DNA from: Pseudomonas sp. A-RE-19
GTDB taxonomy: Bacteria; Pseudomonadota; Gammaproteobacteria; Pseudomonadales; Pseudomonadaceae
Assembly (NCBI RefSeq): GCF_019956555.1
Contig: NZ_JAHBDQ010000070.1
Coordinates: forward strand, 62,001 to 126,000
DNA: 64,000 nt
Direction: 5' to 3'
Below the pieces are notes generated by a model, which made no database searches, was not told the DNA's origin, and saw only the letters and a program-made list of their open reading frames with translations. Positions 17,149-24,383 of the stretch are shown in pieces (positions within the stretch are counted from its first letter, which is position 1; every line of letters starts with the position of its first letter). A program made the position numbers and the translations under genes.

Positions 17149-17494
17149 GTGTGTATTTCAATTCGGGATGTTTAACGGATGTGGCGCAAGTACAGAAGCT
17201 TCCCACAATGTTTTCAGGTTGTCCGTCGGACGTCCGGTCTCTAGCCTGTGTTCGTCGCTGCCAATTCAGCGACCGGGATTGGAACCCCGCGGCTCCACTG
17301 AAAGCAAAAGCGCCTTTCATGACGTATGCTTGCGCACCTTGATGGTGTGCACTCCGTTATGGCGGCTGTGCGCGGGAGACTTCGAGTCTGTCGGGTTTTG
17401 CTCAGTGGCCCGGGTTCCAACCTGCGTACAGCTGCCACCCCTTCGATTGGAACCGAACGGGTCAGCTCCAACCATCACACTGAGTACCAAAATC
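17149..17494 (+). promoter_or_regulatory. Candidate structured 5' leader RNA of the DUF6124 gene, copy 2
   Basis: 346 bases matching copy 1. The first 129 bases or so are identical, up to the end of the hairpin at 17254-17273 and the CCGGG after it. Elements: A TTGGAACCC at 17279-17287; hairpin 17331-17351; small hairpin 17377-17389 (AGACT/AGTCT, replacing GACC/GGTC of copy 1); B 17409-17420 pairing with C 17447-17461 (12 pairs plus the GAA bulge). A, B and C have each lost one base relative to copy 1, so all pairings survive. Confidence 0.55.
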
Positions 17495-17880
17495 ATGAAA
17501 AAGCCAACACCCAACCCTCCCGAAGCAGACGCCGTTGCGGACGCCGACTCAACGTCCCCCTACACCACCATCAACTCCAAAAAAAAAAACTCGACGAAGC
17601 TGCCGAACGTGCGCTCGATTACTACCTGAACCCTACCGCCCACGTCATGGCCACGCCCTACACCCCTAACCAGATGTATTTCGCCAATCCCAAAGCCGAC
17701 CCCGAATCCCTGCTGACCAATGCCAGCGAGTCATTGTCCTCGGCCACGGTCATGCTCGGTGACTTCGCCGCGCTGCTGGAAGGCACCCACCGCAAGACTT
17801 TGCTGGGTATTGCACAAGTGGTCATGTTGGGCGAACTGGCGGTGAATCAGGCGTTGGATAACGTTGAGGTGACTGCCTAG
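17495..17880 (+). pseudogene. DUF6124 family protein, second copy, frameshifted at an A11 tract
   Basis: Starts at ATG 17495 (MKKPTPNPPEADAV). It runs into 11 consecutive A at 17579-17589, where the intact copy has six. The reading frame is lost and stops at 17629 after 44 residues. In the other frame the rest of the protein (KKLDEAAERALDYYLNP to the stop at 17880) is complete, with only about three base differences from copy 1 over 300 bases. One added A or two removed would restore a full-length protein. Alternatives to a dead gene are slippage during transcription, phase variation in the population, or a homopolymer sequencing error. Confidence 0.75.
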
Positions 17881-17889
17881 GTGTTGAGC

Positions 17890-17925
17890 AATGTGGCGAG
17901 AGTTTTGTTTCTCGCCACATTTAGA
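17890..17925 (+). terminator. Hairpin after the second DUF6124 copy
   Basis: Twelve-base perfect stem AATGTGGCGAGA / TCTCGCCACATT, followed by only a short T run (TTTAG). Probable terminator. Confidence 0.65.
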
Positions 17926-17934
17926 TGAGCGTCG

Positions 17935-17980
17935 ACCGTATATCAGAAAGCTACACGCGTATATGCATTAGCTATACGGT
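17935..17980. promoter_or_regulatory. Inverted repeat upstream of the toxin-antitoxin operon
   Basis: ACCGTATA at 17935-17942 and TATACGGT at 17973-17980 are perfect inverted copies 30 bases apart, with further TATAT steps between and a -10-like TATAGAAT at 17984-17991. Ribbon-helix-helix antitoxins such as the downstream TacA-type protein bind paired palindromic half-sites near their own promoter, so this is a candidate operator. The rest of 17992-18175 holds two small hairpins and a mini-ORF. Confidence 0.45.
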
Positions 17981-18091
17981 CGGTATAGAATCGATTCCGA
18001 CGCCGCCTTCATGGCTTCACACCTAAAACGTTAGATCTCACGTTAAGCAGCATGGCCCAAGTCTCTCCGGGCCACTCAAGGAGTCAAAAAA

Positions 18092-18121
18092 ATGAAAAGC
18101 AAATACATGCTGATGTGCTAA
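18092..18121 (+). CDS. Possible nine-residue leader peptide MKSKYMLMC
   Basis: ATG at 18092 with a strong ribosome site (AAGGAG, eight bases upstream) and a stop nine codons later. It is followed by an unused strong Shine-Dalgarno AAGGAGG at 18127-18133, before the antitoxin gene. The signals are good but the ORF is tiny; it may be a translated leader that affects antitoxin expression, or the remnant of a lost gene start. Confidence 0.3.
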   Translation: MKSKYMLMC

Positions 18122-18175
18122 TGCCATAAGGAGGCTCCGGCTCCAACATCACCTACCCAGATGGGAAACAGAACA

Positions 18176-18469
18176 ATGTCCACCACAGCTGAAAGCGTTG
18201 AAAAATCCAAACCCGTTCCAATCAACATGAGAGCGGACGAAAAGAAACGTAACTTGATCGATCTGGCAGCTGCCATGTCCGGTCGTGATCGCACAAGCTT
18301 TATCCTGGAAGCAGCGTGTCAAAAAGCTGAAGAAGTGATTCTGGATAAACGATTGTTCCTTCTCGACGACGTTGCATTTGACGCATTCGAACAGGCTATT
18401 GAAGCCAACCCGGCCCGAGGTAACGAATGCCTGCACCAACTGCTCGCACGTCCAAAGCGGTGGAGCTGA
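18176..18469 (+). CDS. TacA-type antitoxin (DUF1778, ribbon-helix-helix)
   Basis: 97 residues from MSTTAESVEK; an in-frame ATG at 18161 would add five residues, but GGGAA is better spaced for 18176. The N-terminal half has the DUF1778 pattern: a beta-strand (PINMRADEKKRNLIDLAAAMSG) and helices (RTSFILEAACQKAEEVI) forming the RHH DNA-binding fold; the C-terminal tail would wrap the toxin. It overlaps the GNAT toxin gene by 43 bases, the standard arrangement of TacA/TacT and AtaR/AtaT systems. Expected to repress its own operon with the toxin. Confidence 0.88.
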   Translation: MSTTAESVEKSKPVPINMRADEKKRNLIDLAAAMSGRDRTSFILEAACQKAEEVILDKRLFLLDDVAFDAFEQAIEANPARGNECLHQLLARPKRWS

Positions 18470-18948
18470 CCGCACCCGAAAGACTTAACGATCATCACGA
18501 GCTTGATGACTTCGATTCGGGTGAAGTGTCCATCGATCAATACCTGCAAAAGAAGGCACGAAAGGCGCAAGCCGCTAAACAGGCGGTTGTTTATGTCAGC
18601 TGCCGCAAAGCCACGTCGATCGTGATGGCTTATTACACTCTGTCGAGCGGTTCAGTCGCTCGTGCCAACGTCATGCCGAAAAGTCATCAACGCAATTCAC
18701 CAAGCGTCCATCCAGTGACGCTACTAGGGCGTATGGGAGTAACACGCGAAGCTCAGGGTGAGGGTTTCGCCATCGACTTGCTGCAGGATGCGATTGAGCG
18801 AGCCATCAACGCATCCCAATCTATCGGCTCGAGCGCAATCATCGTCCACCCACTTAACGACCGCCTGTCAAATTTCTACATTAAGTACGCGGGATTTATT
18901 CCGTGCCCAGGCATTTCCCCTATTACCCTGATGCTGCCGCTGCGCTAG
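18427..18948 (+). CDS. TacT-type GNAT toxin (aminoacyl-tRNA acetylating)
   Basis: 173 residues. After PERLNDHHELDDFDSGEVSIDQYLQKKA, typical of the TacT/AtaT group, comes the GNAT core: the acetyl-CoA pyrophosphate loop VTREAQGEGFAIDLL (Q-x-x-G-x-A form) and the late motif NFYIKYAGFIPCP. Characterised relatives acetylate the amino group of charged tRNAs and block translation; that role here is inferred. GAGGT lies five bases before the ATG. About 20 N-terminal residues precede the usual family start, so an internal start is possible. Confidence 0.85.
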   Translation: MPAPTARTSKAVELTAPERLNDHHELDDFDSGEVSIDQYLQKKARKAQAAKQAVVYVSCRKATSIVMAYYTLSSGSVARANVMPKSHQRNSPSVHPVTLLGRMGVTREAQGEGFAIDLLQDAIERAINASQSIGSSAIIVHPLNDRLSNFYIKYAGFIPCPGISPITLMLPLR

Positions 18949-19052
18949 CACTCGATGTTGTCGCAATAGCGGGTTGATTATGCCGAGAGTGCAGCATGGG
19001 TACTGAGTCAGGTCGCGATCTACGGTAGCTTGCAGCTGGCAATCCTAGGGTA

Positions 19053-19080
19053 TAAAAAAGGCGCCCCGAAGGACGCCAAA
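19053..19080 (-). terminator. Terminator of the OprD porin gene
   Basis: On the minus strand the stem is GGCGTCC-TTCG-GGGCGCC followed by TTTTTT. A second inverted repeat, TTCACCT (19084-19090) / AGGTGAA (19118-19124), lies between it and the porin stop. Confidence 0.8.
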
Positions 19081-19142
19081 AGATTCACCTCTTACCAAAG
19101 GAGCAAGGAGCTTCTAAAGGTGAATTTGCATTAACCGTGAAA

Positions 19143-20468
19143 TCAGAGAATCGCCAGCGGATATTCGACAATCACCCGCACTTCATCCAGATCCGACTCA
19201 AATGCCGTGGCGCGGGTTGTGGCCTGGCGCAGGCGCAAGGACATGTCTTTCAGCGAGCCGCTCTGCACCACGTATTTGACTTCGATGTCGCGCTCCCAGC
19301 GCTTCTGGTCGGTCAGCGGGTTGCCGTCGGCATCGCGACGCATGTACACGGCGTTGGCGTTGGAGTAGTCGGCGTCGGTGCCCCGGGCGTAACGGGTCAT
19401 GAACGACAACCCCGGCACGCCATAGGTCGTCATGTCGAGGTCGTAGCGCACCATCCACGAACGTTCCTTGGGCGAGTTGAAGTCGCTGTACTGGATGGAG
19501 TTGTCGAGGAAGATCGAATCGGACTGGCGCAGATAATCGAAATCGTCATTGCCGTTGTTGCGCTGGTGCGACAGCGCGAAGGAATGGGCACCGAGTTTCA
19601 CGCCGACGCGGCCGCTCCAGATGTTGTTGTCGAATTCGCCGAGCAACTTTTTGCCTTCGTCGACAGCCTTGTAATAGCTAAGGCCGCCAAACAGTGACAG
19701 GTCATCCGACAGTGGGTAAGTCCATGCGGTGCCAGCGTAGTACTGATTCCAGGCATCCTTGAGACGGCTGGAATACAGGCTGAAACTGAGGTTCTTGTTC
19801 AGCGAGTAGTCACCGCCGAAATAACCGATCCACGGCGAATTGACCGGGCCGGCATAGAAGGTCGCGAAGTTCTCGCGCATGTCGCTGGACACCGGTTGGC
19901 TCATCGCATGCAGTCGACCGCCCTGGACCGACAGACCCTCGACGCTGGTGTTGGTCGCCGTGACGCCGCGGAAACTTTCCGGCAACAAACGGGAGTCACC
20001 CGCCGCCACGACCGGGGTGGCGGGGAACACATCGCCCACCTTGATCACCGTATCAAAGGCGCGCACTTTGGCGGCGCCACCGAACTTGGTGTATTCGTCC
20101 CGCGCTTCGCCGTCACTGTTGACCGGCAGCACATCAAACGAACTGCGGCCACCGTTGCGACCGTCACCGGTGTCGAGCTTCAAGCCGATCATCGCAAACG
20201 CATCAACACCGACCCCGACGGTGCCTTGGGTGAAACCGGATTCGAACTTGCTGATGACCGCGTGGGCCCAGGCTTCGGAATAACCGTTGCCGGTGGGACT
20301 GGACTGGCCGTTGCGGTGATCACGATTGAAGTAGACGTTGCGGTTGAGCACCGTCAGGCTACTGCCCTCGATAAACCCCTCGGCTTTATCTTCCGCCAAC
20401 ACCATGGACGGCCCGGAGCCGACAACCACCGCTAAAGCGGCCATCGACATTTTTGTATTGTTAACCAT
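19143..20468 (-). CDS. OprD-family outer-membrane porin
   Basis: 441 residues. A signal peptide (SMAALAVVVGSGPSMVLA) is followed by the OprD start: GFIEGSSLTVLNRNVYFNRD, then alternating amphipathic strands typical of 18-stranded OprD barrels and a C-terminal strand. OprD homologues take up amino acids, carboxylates or aromatic acids; the sequence does not tell me which. The start is ATG at 20468 with AAGGAG six bases upstream; an in-frame TTG at 20471 is not preferred. It stands alone, not next to a catabolic operon. Confidence 0.88.
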   Translation of the reverse strand: MVNNTKMSMAALAVVVGSGPSMVLAEDKAEGFIEGSSLTVLNRNVYFNRDHRNGQSSPTGNGYSEAWAHAVISKFESGFTQGTVGVGVDAFAMIGLKLDTGDGRNGGRSSFDVLPVNSDGEARDEYTKFGGAAKVRAFDTVIKVGDVFPATPVVAAGDSRLLPESFRGVTATNTSVEGLSVQGGRLHAMSQPVSSDMRENFATFYAGPVNSPWIGYFGGDYSLNKNLSFSLYSSRLKDAWNQYYAGTAWTYPLSDDLSLFGGLSYYKAVDEGKKLLGEFDNNIWSGRVGVKLGAHSFALSHQRNNGNDDFDYLRQSDSIFLDNSIQYSDFNSPKERSWMVRYDLDMTTYGVPGLSFMTRYARGTDADYSNANAVYMRRDADGNPLTDQKRWERDIEVKYVVQSGSLKDMSLRLRQATTRATAFESDLDEVRVIVEYPLAIL

Positions 20469-20644
20469 CAATCACTCCTTGGGTTCGGCAGAACGGGAAC
20501 GTGCTTCGGCGCAGGTTTTATTGTTCGGCGGGCAAGGGCCCGCCGGCATGGTCGCCGGGTGACATCGTTGCAAGCTGCGGATAACGCCAAGGTGATGGGG
20601 GAATTACAATTTCGTCATGTGGGTGGAATGACAACCCTGCACGT

Positions 20645-20959
20645 TCAGGTCAGCGCTGCGAGTTGTTCGATTGTTTGCGGAAAGCGTTCAACCAAGCGGA
20701 TCAGTGTCGTGGCTTGGGCATTTGGTGTTGCCCGTCCCTGTTCCCAGTTTTCGAGGGTTCGGGTGTTGGTGCGTAGATACATGGCGAACACCGACCGGGA
20801 AAGATTGAGCTGTTGACGGATGGCTACCACTTCCTCGGCAGTGATGGGTACCAGTTCCGGCAGCTTGACCTTGTGGGTCCGCAGCGTGACCTTGCCTTGG
20901 CGCTCGTCAGCCAAGGCTTCGAGGCCTTCCATCAGTTCGGAAAAAATGTCACGTTTCAT
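20645..20959 (-). CDS. HigA-type antitoxin (XRE helix-turn-helix)
   Basis: 104 residues. The C-terminal half is a clear Cro/C1-type HTH (VVAIRQQLNLSRSVFAMYLRTNTRTLENWEQGRATPNAQATTLIRLV); the N-terminal third would neutralise the toxin. Length and gene order (toxin first, antitoxin second, 11-base overlap) match HigB2/HigA2 of Vibrio cholerae. It should repress its own promoter upstream of the toxin gene. Confidence 0.87.
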   Translation of the reverse strand: MKRDIFSELMEGLEALADERQGKVTLRTHKVKLPELVPITAEEVVAIRQQLNLSRSVFAMYLRTNTRTLENWEQGRATPNAQATTLIRLVERFPQTIEQLAALT

Positions 20960-21299
20960 AGTGGGTTCTCGTGTTGATTTCTCTATCCAGCGTTTGTCTG
21001 AAAAGTTTTTTCTGGTCAGGCGACAGATCTTCTTGCTCGTTTTTGCTATACACGGTGAACAGCCAGAATTGATCGAAACCTGACCACCAGTAATAAATCA
21101 CCCTAAGCCCGCTACGCTTGCCTTTGCCGCGACGTTGATCAAAAAAGCGGATTTTTCGCAGTCCGCCCGTGCCTTCAATGAGATCGCCCGCTTCGGGGTT
21201 TTTTAGCAGCTCCAACTGAAAGCTGCGAAACAGATCGTCATCCAGATAGTCATCGCGGTGTTTCTGAAACGCAGGTAATTCGATAAAAAGAGCATCCAT
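20949..21299 (-). CDS. HigB-type toxin (RelE/ParE superfamily mRNA interferase)
   Basis: 116 residues starting MDALFIELPAFQKHRDDYLDDD. It carries the HigB2/RelE pattern LLKNPEAGDLIEGTGGLRKIRFFDQRRGKGKRSGLRVIYYWW...FWLFTVYSKNEQEDLSPDQKKLF, with the basic and aromatic residues of the ribonuclease surface (KIR, RRGKGKRSG, YYW). Expected to cleave mRNA on the ribosome. The frame stays open for 66 codons upstream, but the extra part does not look like this family. Confidence 0.88.
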   Translation of the reverse strand: MDALFIELPAFQKHRDDYLDDDLFRSFQLELLKNPEAGDLIEGTGGLRKIRFFDQRRGKGKRSGLRVIYYWWSGFDQFWLFTVYSKNEQEDLSPDQKKLFRQTLDREINTRTHYET

Positions 21300-21673
21300 G
21301 TTTTGTACGTCACCTACGTATAGTGTTGTCTTGATAATCGAATAGGTCAAGGCATCGAAGCCATCCTTTTCGTCCCCCGTTTTCAAGGTAGACCTCGGTC
21401 GTAAAAACGCCTGTAGGACGAAGCGACCAGTCCGGTGAGAATTTTCGTGTAGTGCTGGGGGAGGGGGACTTCGCAATTGACTCATCGGTTCATCCACAGC
21501 ACTATCTGTCGATGAATGATCTACGCCGAATGAACATGATGTGTTCCTCTATGACCGCTTCCGGTGGGCCATAAGGTCATACGTGCTTGGCATTTGACGT
21601 GTTACCCAAAGCCCCGCCAGAGATGGACGGGGCTTTTTGATTCTCCGTCTGCACATGGCTGATGGAGAGTGAA
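21300..21673. other. Gene-poor gap with an orphan terminator
   Basis: 374 bases between the HigB-type toxin and the GNAT gene. The left part must hold the toxin-antitoxin promoter (minus strand). At 21608-21640 a nine-base stem AAAGCCCCG/CGGGGCTTT followed by TTTTGA forms a plus-strand terminator, yet no plus-strand gene precedes it within 2.6 kb. It may close an unseen small transcript or be left over from a deleted gene. Confidence 0.6.
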
Positions 21674-22138
21674 ATGTTCGAAATTAGAAAAGCTACCCAA
21701 AGCGACGCGCAGACTGCATTCGACATACGGCTGCTAGCCATCCGACATCAATGCATCGGTGCCTATACCGAGAAGCAAATGCTGACTTGGACATCGGGGT
21801 CAGCTGAGGACGGTTACTGCGCGCTCATGGAAAAGTATTTCTATCTGGGGTGCGTTCAGAGTGAGCCAGTGGCGACAGGCATGCTGGATCTGGAGAACCG
21901 CGAAATCGGTGCAATCTTTATACATCCTGACTTTATGCAACGAGGTTTGGGCAAGCGCGTCGTGGGCTTTCTCGAAGATCTGGCGCGGGATCTTGGCTTG
22001 GCGGAAGTCCGCCTAGATGCGACTTTGAATGCCGCCGACTTTTATCGACGCTGTGGTTACATTGGGGAGGAACCTGCGGTTTACCATTCCCCCTCCGGTC
22101 TTCAACTGGCCTGCGTTCCTATGGTGAAGAAACTGTGA
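21674..22138 (+). CDS. GNAT-family N-acetyltransferase
   Basis: 154 residues from MFEIRKATQSDAQTAFDIR; GGAGAG is well placed for this ATG, better than for the in-frame ATG at 21662. GNAT features: central strand IGAIFIHPDFMQRGLGKRVVGFLED with the acetyl-CoA loop Q-R-G-L-G-K, and the late motif LNAADFYRRCGYIGEEPAVYHS. The substrate is not predictable. It stands alone in the accessory patch, between two toxin-antitoxin loci. Confidence 0.85.
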   Translation: MFEIRKATQSDAQTAFDIRLLAIRHQCIGAYTEKQMLTWTSGSAEDGYCALMEKYFYLGCVQSEPVATGMLDLENREIGAIFIHPDFMQRGLGKRVVGFLEDLARDLGLAEVRLDATLNAADFYRRCGYIGEEPAVYHSPSGLQLACVPMVKKL

Positions 22139-22207
22139 AGGTTTCGGAAGCGGCCTGAGAAACACCGCATAATTCGGCGCCTGAAGCTCCGATCTCAAAA
22201 CGCAAAA

Positions 22208-22278
22208 ACGGCACCCGAAACGTGCCGCTCTCATTTGTGCCTGTTCCATTGCTATCGCGAGCAGGCTCGCTCCCACAG
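22208..22278. repeat. Small hairpin followed by a solitary REP
   Basis: The stem CGGCAC/GTGCCG at 22209-22227 is a weak terminator after the GNAT gene; 22252-22278 is a single, unpaired REP core (CGCGAGCAGGCTCGCTCCCA). Nothing else is visible in the 318-base gap up to 22456. Confidence 0.65.
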
Positions 22279-22456
22279 TTGATTTCCGTCTATCGCATAG
22301 TGTGTGTCCGCAGCTGATTCGATGTGGGAGATTCTATGTTGCAGGGCAACCCTGCAACTTCAGGCTGGTTGGTATTCACTCTGATTTTTCATCAGGGCAA
22401 TGCCACACGGCAGTGTTCCGGGCAAGGGTCACCAATGTCTGAGCTTTCGAGACGCC

Positions 22457-22704
22457 TCATTCTTGAGTGCCTTCAAAAGCATTGAGCAAGTCGTCCGGTA
22501 GTGAGGCGTCATAGTCTTCGGGAAGCACCAGTTTGCCTTTCATCGCACCGATACGCTGGCCGCAGGGTTTTCCCGCCGGAACCAGACGCGCAAGAGCCCG
22601 ACCATGTTTGGCAATCGTGATGATCTGCCCGGCGGCTGCGTCGTCGACGAGTTTGGACAGATTTTTTTTGCTTCGGCCAACGGAACGACGATGCCACGGT
22701 TCAT
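22457..22704 (-). pseudogene. Phd/YefM-type antitoxin, frameshifted at an A8 tract
   Basis: From ATG 22704 the protein reads MNRGIVVPLAEAKK and then goes out of frame in a run of eight A (plus-strand T at 22662-22669). Adding one A gives a complete antitoxin of about 82 residues continuing NLSKLVDDAAAGQIITIAKHGRALARLVPAG and ending LNAFEGTQE before the TGA at 22457-22459. The fold is a Phd/YefM-type antitoxin. No toxin follows: the overlapping downstream ATG opens only 22 codons. So this is a decayed orphan antitoxin, a slippage-dependent gene, or a sequencing error. Confidence 0.75.
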
Positions 22705-22710
22705 TGTTCT

Positions 22711-22736
22711 TTCTCGCGTTGATTTATCTATCCAGC
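22711..22736. repeat. 26-base match to the HigB/HigA junction at 20966-20991
   Basis: 24 of 26 bases are identical between these two places, and each copy ends seven bases before the ATG of an antitoxin gene. In the first locus this is the 3' end of the HigB-type toxin gene; here the equivalent reading frame has a stop where the toxin has Glu (LDR-stop-IN versus LDREIN). It looks like the remnant of a toxin gene upstream of the Phd-type antitoxin. The rest of 22745-22860 holds no gene. Confidence 0.6.
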
Positions 22737-22855
22737 CAGTCATTCAAGATAGAGCCAAGTGCGCAGTGCTGGATGTAGGACGGAACGGACATTCCCGCGC
22801 GAACTTTCGGGGATTGCAGAAGGGAGGGAAGGGCAGCAGTAACAAATCCCACAAA

Positions 22856-22890
22856 CGCAAAAACGGCACCCGAAGGTGCCGTTTCTGTTT
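22856..22890 (-). terminator. Terminator of the nuo operon
   Basis: Ten-base stem AAACGGCACC/GGTGCCGTTT (22861-22884); read leftward it is followed by TTTTTGCG, 30-50 bases after the nuoN stop. Confidence 0.85.
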
Positions 22891-22912
22891 TCTGCCGAGT
22901 ACGCCTAAGCGA

Positions 22913-24376
22913 TCAACCCGCCAACCCCGACTGTTGAACCAGGTTCAGCAGCGGCTGTGGATACAGGCCAAGGAAGAACGCCAGTACTGCAATCGCCAGC
23001 AGCATCACACCGCCTGCACGTTGTTCCCAGTGCAGTTGCGCATCGTGGCGACGCAGGTTCGGTTCGATCAGGTACAGGGTGACCATCACGCGCAGGTAGT
23101 AGAAGACGCCGATGGCGCTGCCCAGTACCAGAGAACCGACCAGCCACCATTGGTGCGACTCGACGCCGGTGGCGATGATGTAGAACTTGCCGATGAAGCC
23201 CGCGGTCAGCGGGATACCGGCCAGGGACAGCATCATCACGGTCAGGACGGCGGTCAGGTACGGACGGCGCCAGAACAGGCCGCGGTATTCGTACAGGGCG
23301 TCCGCGTCACGGCCGTTGTACGGCGAGGACATCAGGGTGATCACACCGAACGCGCCGAGGCTGGTGATCACGTAGGTGACCAGGTACACGCCGATGGCTT
23401 CCACGGCCAGGCCTTTGCTCGCCACCAGGGCGATCAGCAGGTAGCCGAAGTGAGCGATGGACGAGTAACCCAGCAGACGCTTGAGGTTGCTTTGGGTCAG
23501 TGCCAGCAGGTTACCGAACAGGATCGACGCGATGGCGATGATGGTCAGCACGTCGCTCAGCACGCCGCTGCTCGCCGCTGGCGAGATCTGGAACAGACGC
23601 ACCATCACCGCGAACACAGCGACTTTCGATGCGGTGGCCAGGAACGCCGCCACCGGAGCCGGAGCCCCTTCATAAACGTCCGGGGTCCAGAGGTGGAACG
23701 GCACCAGCGACAGTTTGAACGCCAGGCCGATCAGCATCATGCCCAGGCCCATTTGAGCCAGCGAACTTGGCAGGCCAGTGGCCGCCAAGGCCTGGCCGAT
23801 ACCGACGAAGCTCAGGCTACCGGAGTCGGCGTAGAGCAGGGCCATGCCGAACAACAGGAACGCGGAACCGGCGGCCGACAGCACCATGTACTTGATGCCG
23901 GCTTCCAGCGAACGCTTGTTGAAGAAGGCATACGCCACCAGACCGTAGACCGGTACCGAGAGCAGTTCCAGACCGACGAACAACCCGGCCAGGTGCTGCG
24001 CGCTGACCAGTACCAGGCCACCGGCGGCGGCCATCAGGATCAGCAGGTAAAGTTCTTCACGGTTGCCCGGGTAACCCGAACCGCCATCGCCGAGGTAGGC
24101 GTGGGCGAGGGTGACACAAGCGAGGGTGGCGACCAGGATCAGCGCCATGTACAAGCAGGCGAACGTGTCGATCTGCAGCAGTGGAGTCACGGCCAGCGGC
24201 GCGACTTTCAGGGCTGGCAGGATCGACAGCAACGCCAGGTTCAGACCCGCCACGGAAATCAGGAAGGTCTGCGAGTGGTTGCGGCGCCAGGCGATTGCCA
24301 GCATCACCACGATGATCGTGGCGCTGGTGATCAACAACGGCGCAAGCGCGATAAAGTGTTGAGTCGTGAATTCCAT
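22913..24376 (-). CDS. nuoN: NADH-quinone oxidoreductase subunit N
   Basis: 487 residues starting MEFTTQHFIALAPLL, about 14 transmembrane helices. Antiporter-like proton-pumping subunit of complex I, with the family motifs around GLELLSVPVYGLVAY (the membrane Glu) and KLSLVPFHLWTPDVYEGAPAPV (the TM7/8 Lys and broken helix). Last gene of the 13-gene operon; starts seven bases after the nuoM stop. A longer in-frame reading from 24514 overlaps nuoM and is rejected. Confidence 0.96.
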   Translation of the reverse strand: MEFTTQHFIALAPLLITSATIIVVMLAIAWRRNHSQTFLISVAGLNLALLSILPALKVAPLAVTPLLQIDTFACLYMALILVATLACVTLAHAYLGDGGSGYPGNREELYLLILMAAAGGLVLVSAQHLAGLFVGLELLSVPVYGLVAYAFFNKRSLEAGIKYMVLSAAGSAFLLFGMALLYADSGSLSFVGIGQALAATGLPSSLAQMGLGMMLIGLAFKLSLVPFHLWTPDVYEGAPAPVAAFLATASKVAVFAVMVRLFQISPAASSGVLSDVLTIIAIASILFGNLLALTQSNLKRLLGYSSIAHFGYLLIALVASKGLAVEAIGVYLVTYVITSLGAFGVITLMSSPYNGRDADALYEYRGLFWRRPYLTAVLTVMMLSLAGIPLTAGFIGKFYIIATGVESHQWWLVGSLVLGSAIGVFYYLRVMVTLYLIEPNLRRHDAQLHWEQRAGGVMLLAIAVLAFFLGLYPQPLLNLVQQSGLAG

Positions 24377-24383
24377 AGCGCTC

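Noticed and set aside
16127..17320. Two similar minus-strand open frames (about 100-126 codons) covering the DUF6124 leaders
   Set aside because: They read through the REP-like palindromes and the pairing elements; their similarity is explained by the DNA duplication, and they lack ribosome sites and recognisable domains. Probably spurious.
22391..22460. 22-codon ORF overlapping the Phd-type antitoxin stop, tested as a toxin gene
   Set aside because: The ATGA overlap is what a toxin partner would show, but the sequence ends after 22 codons and matches no toxin family in any frame.
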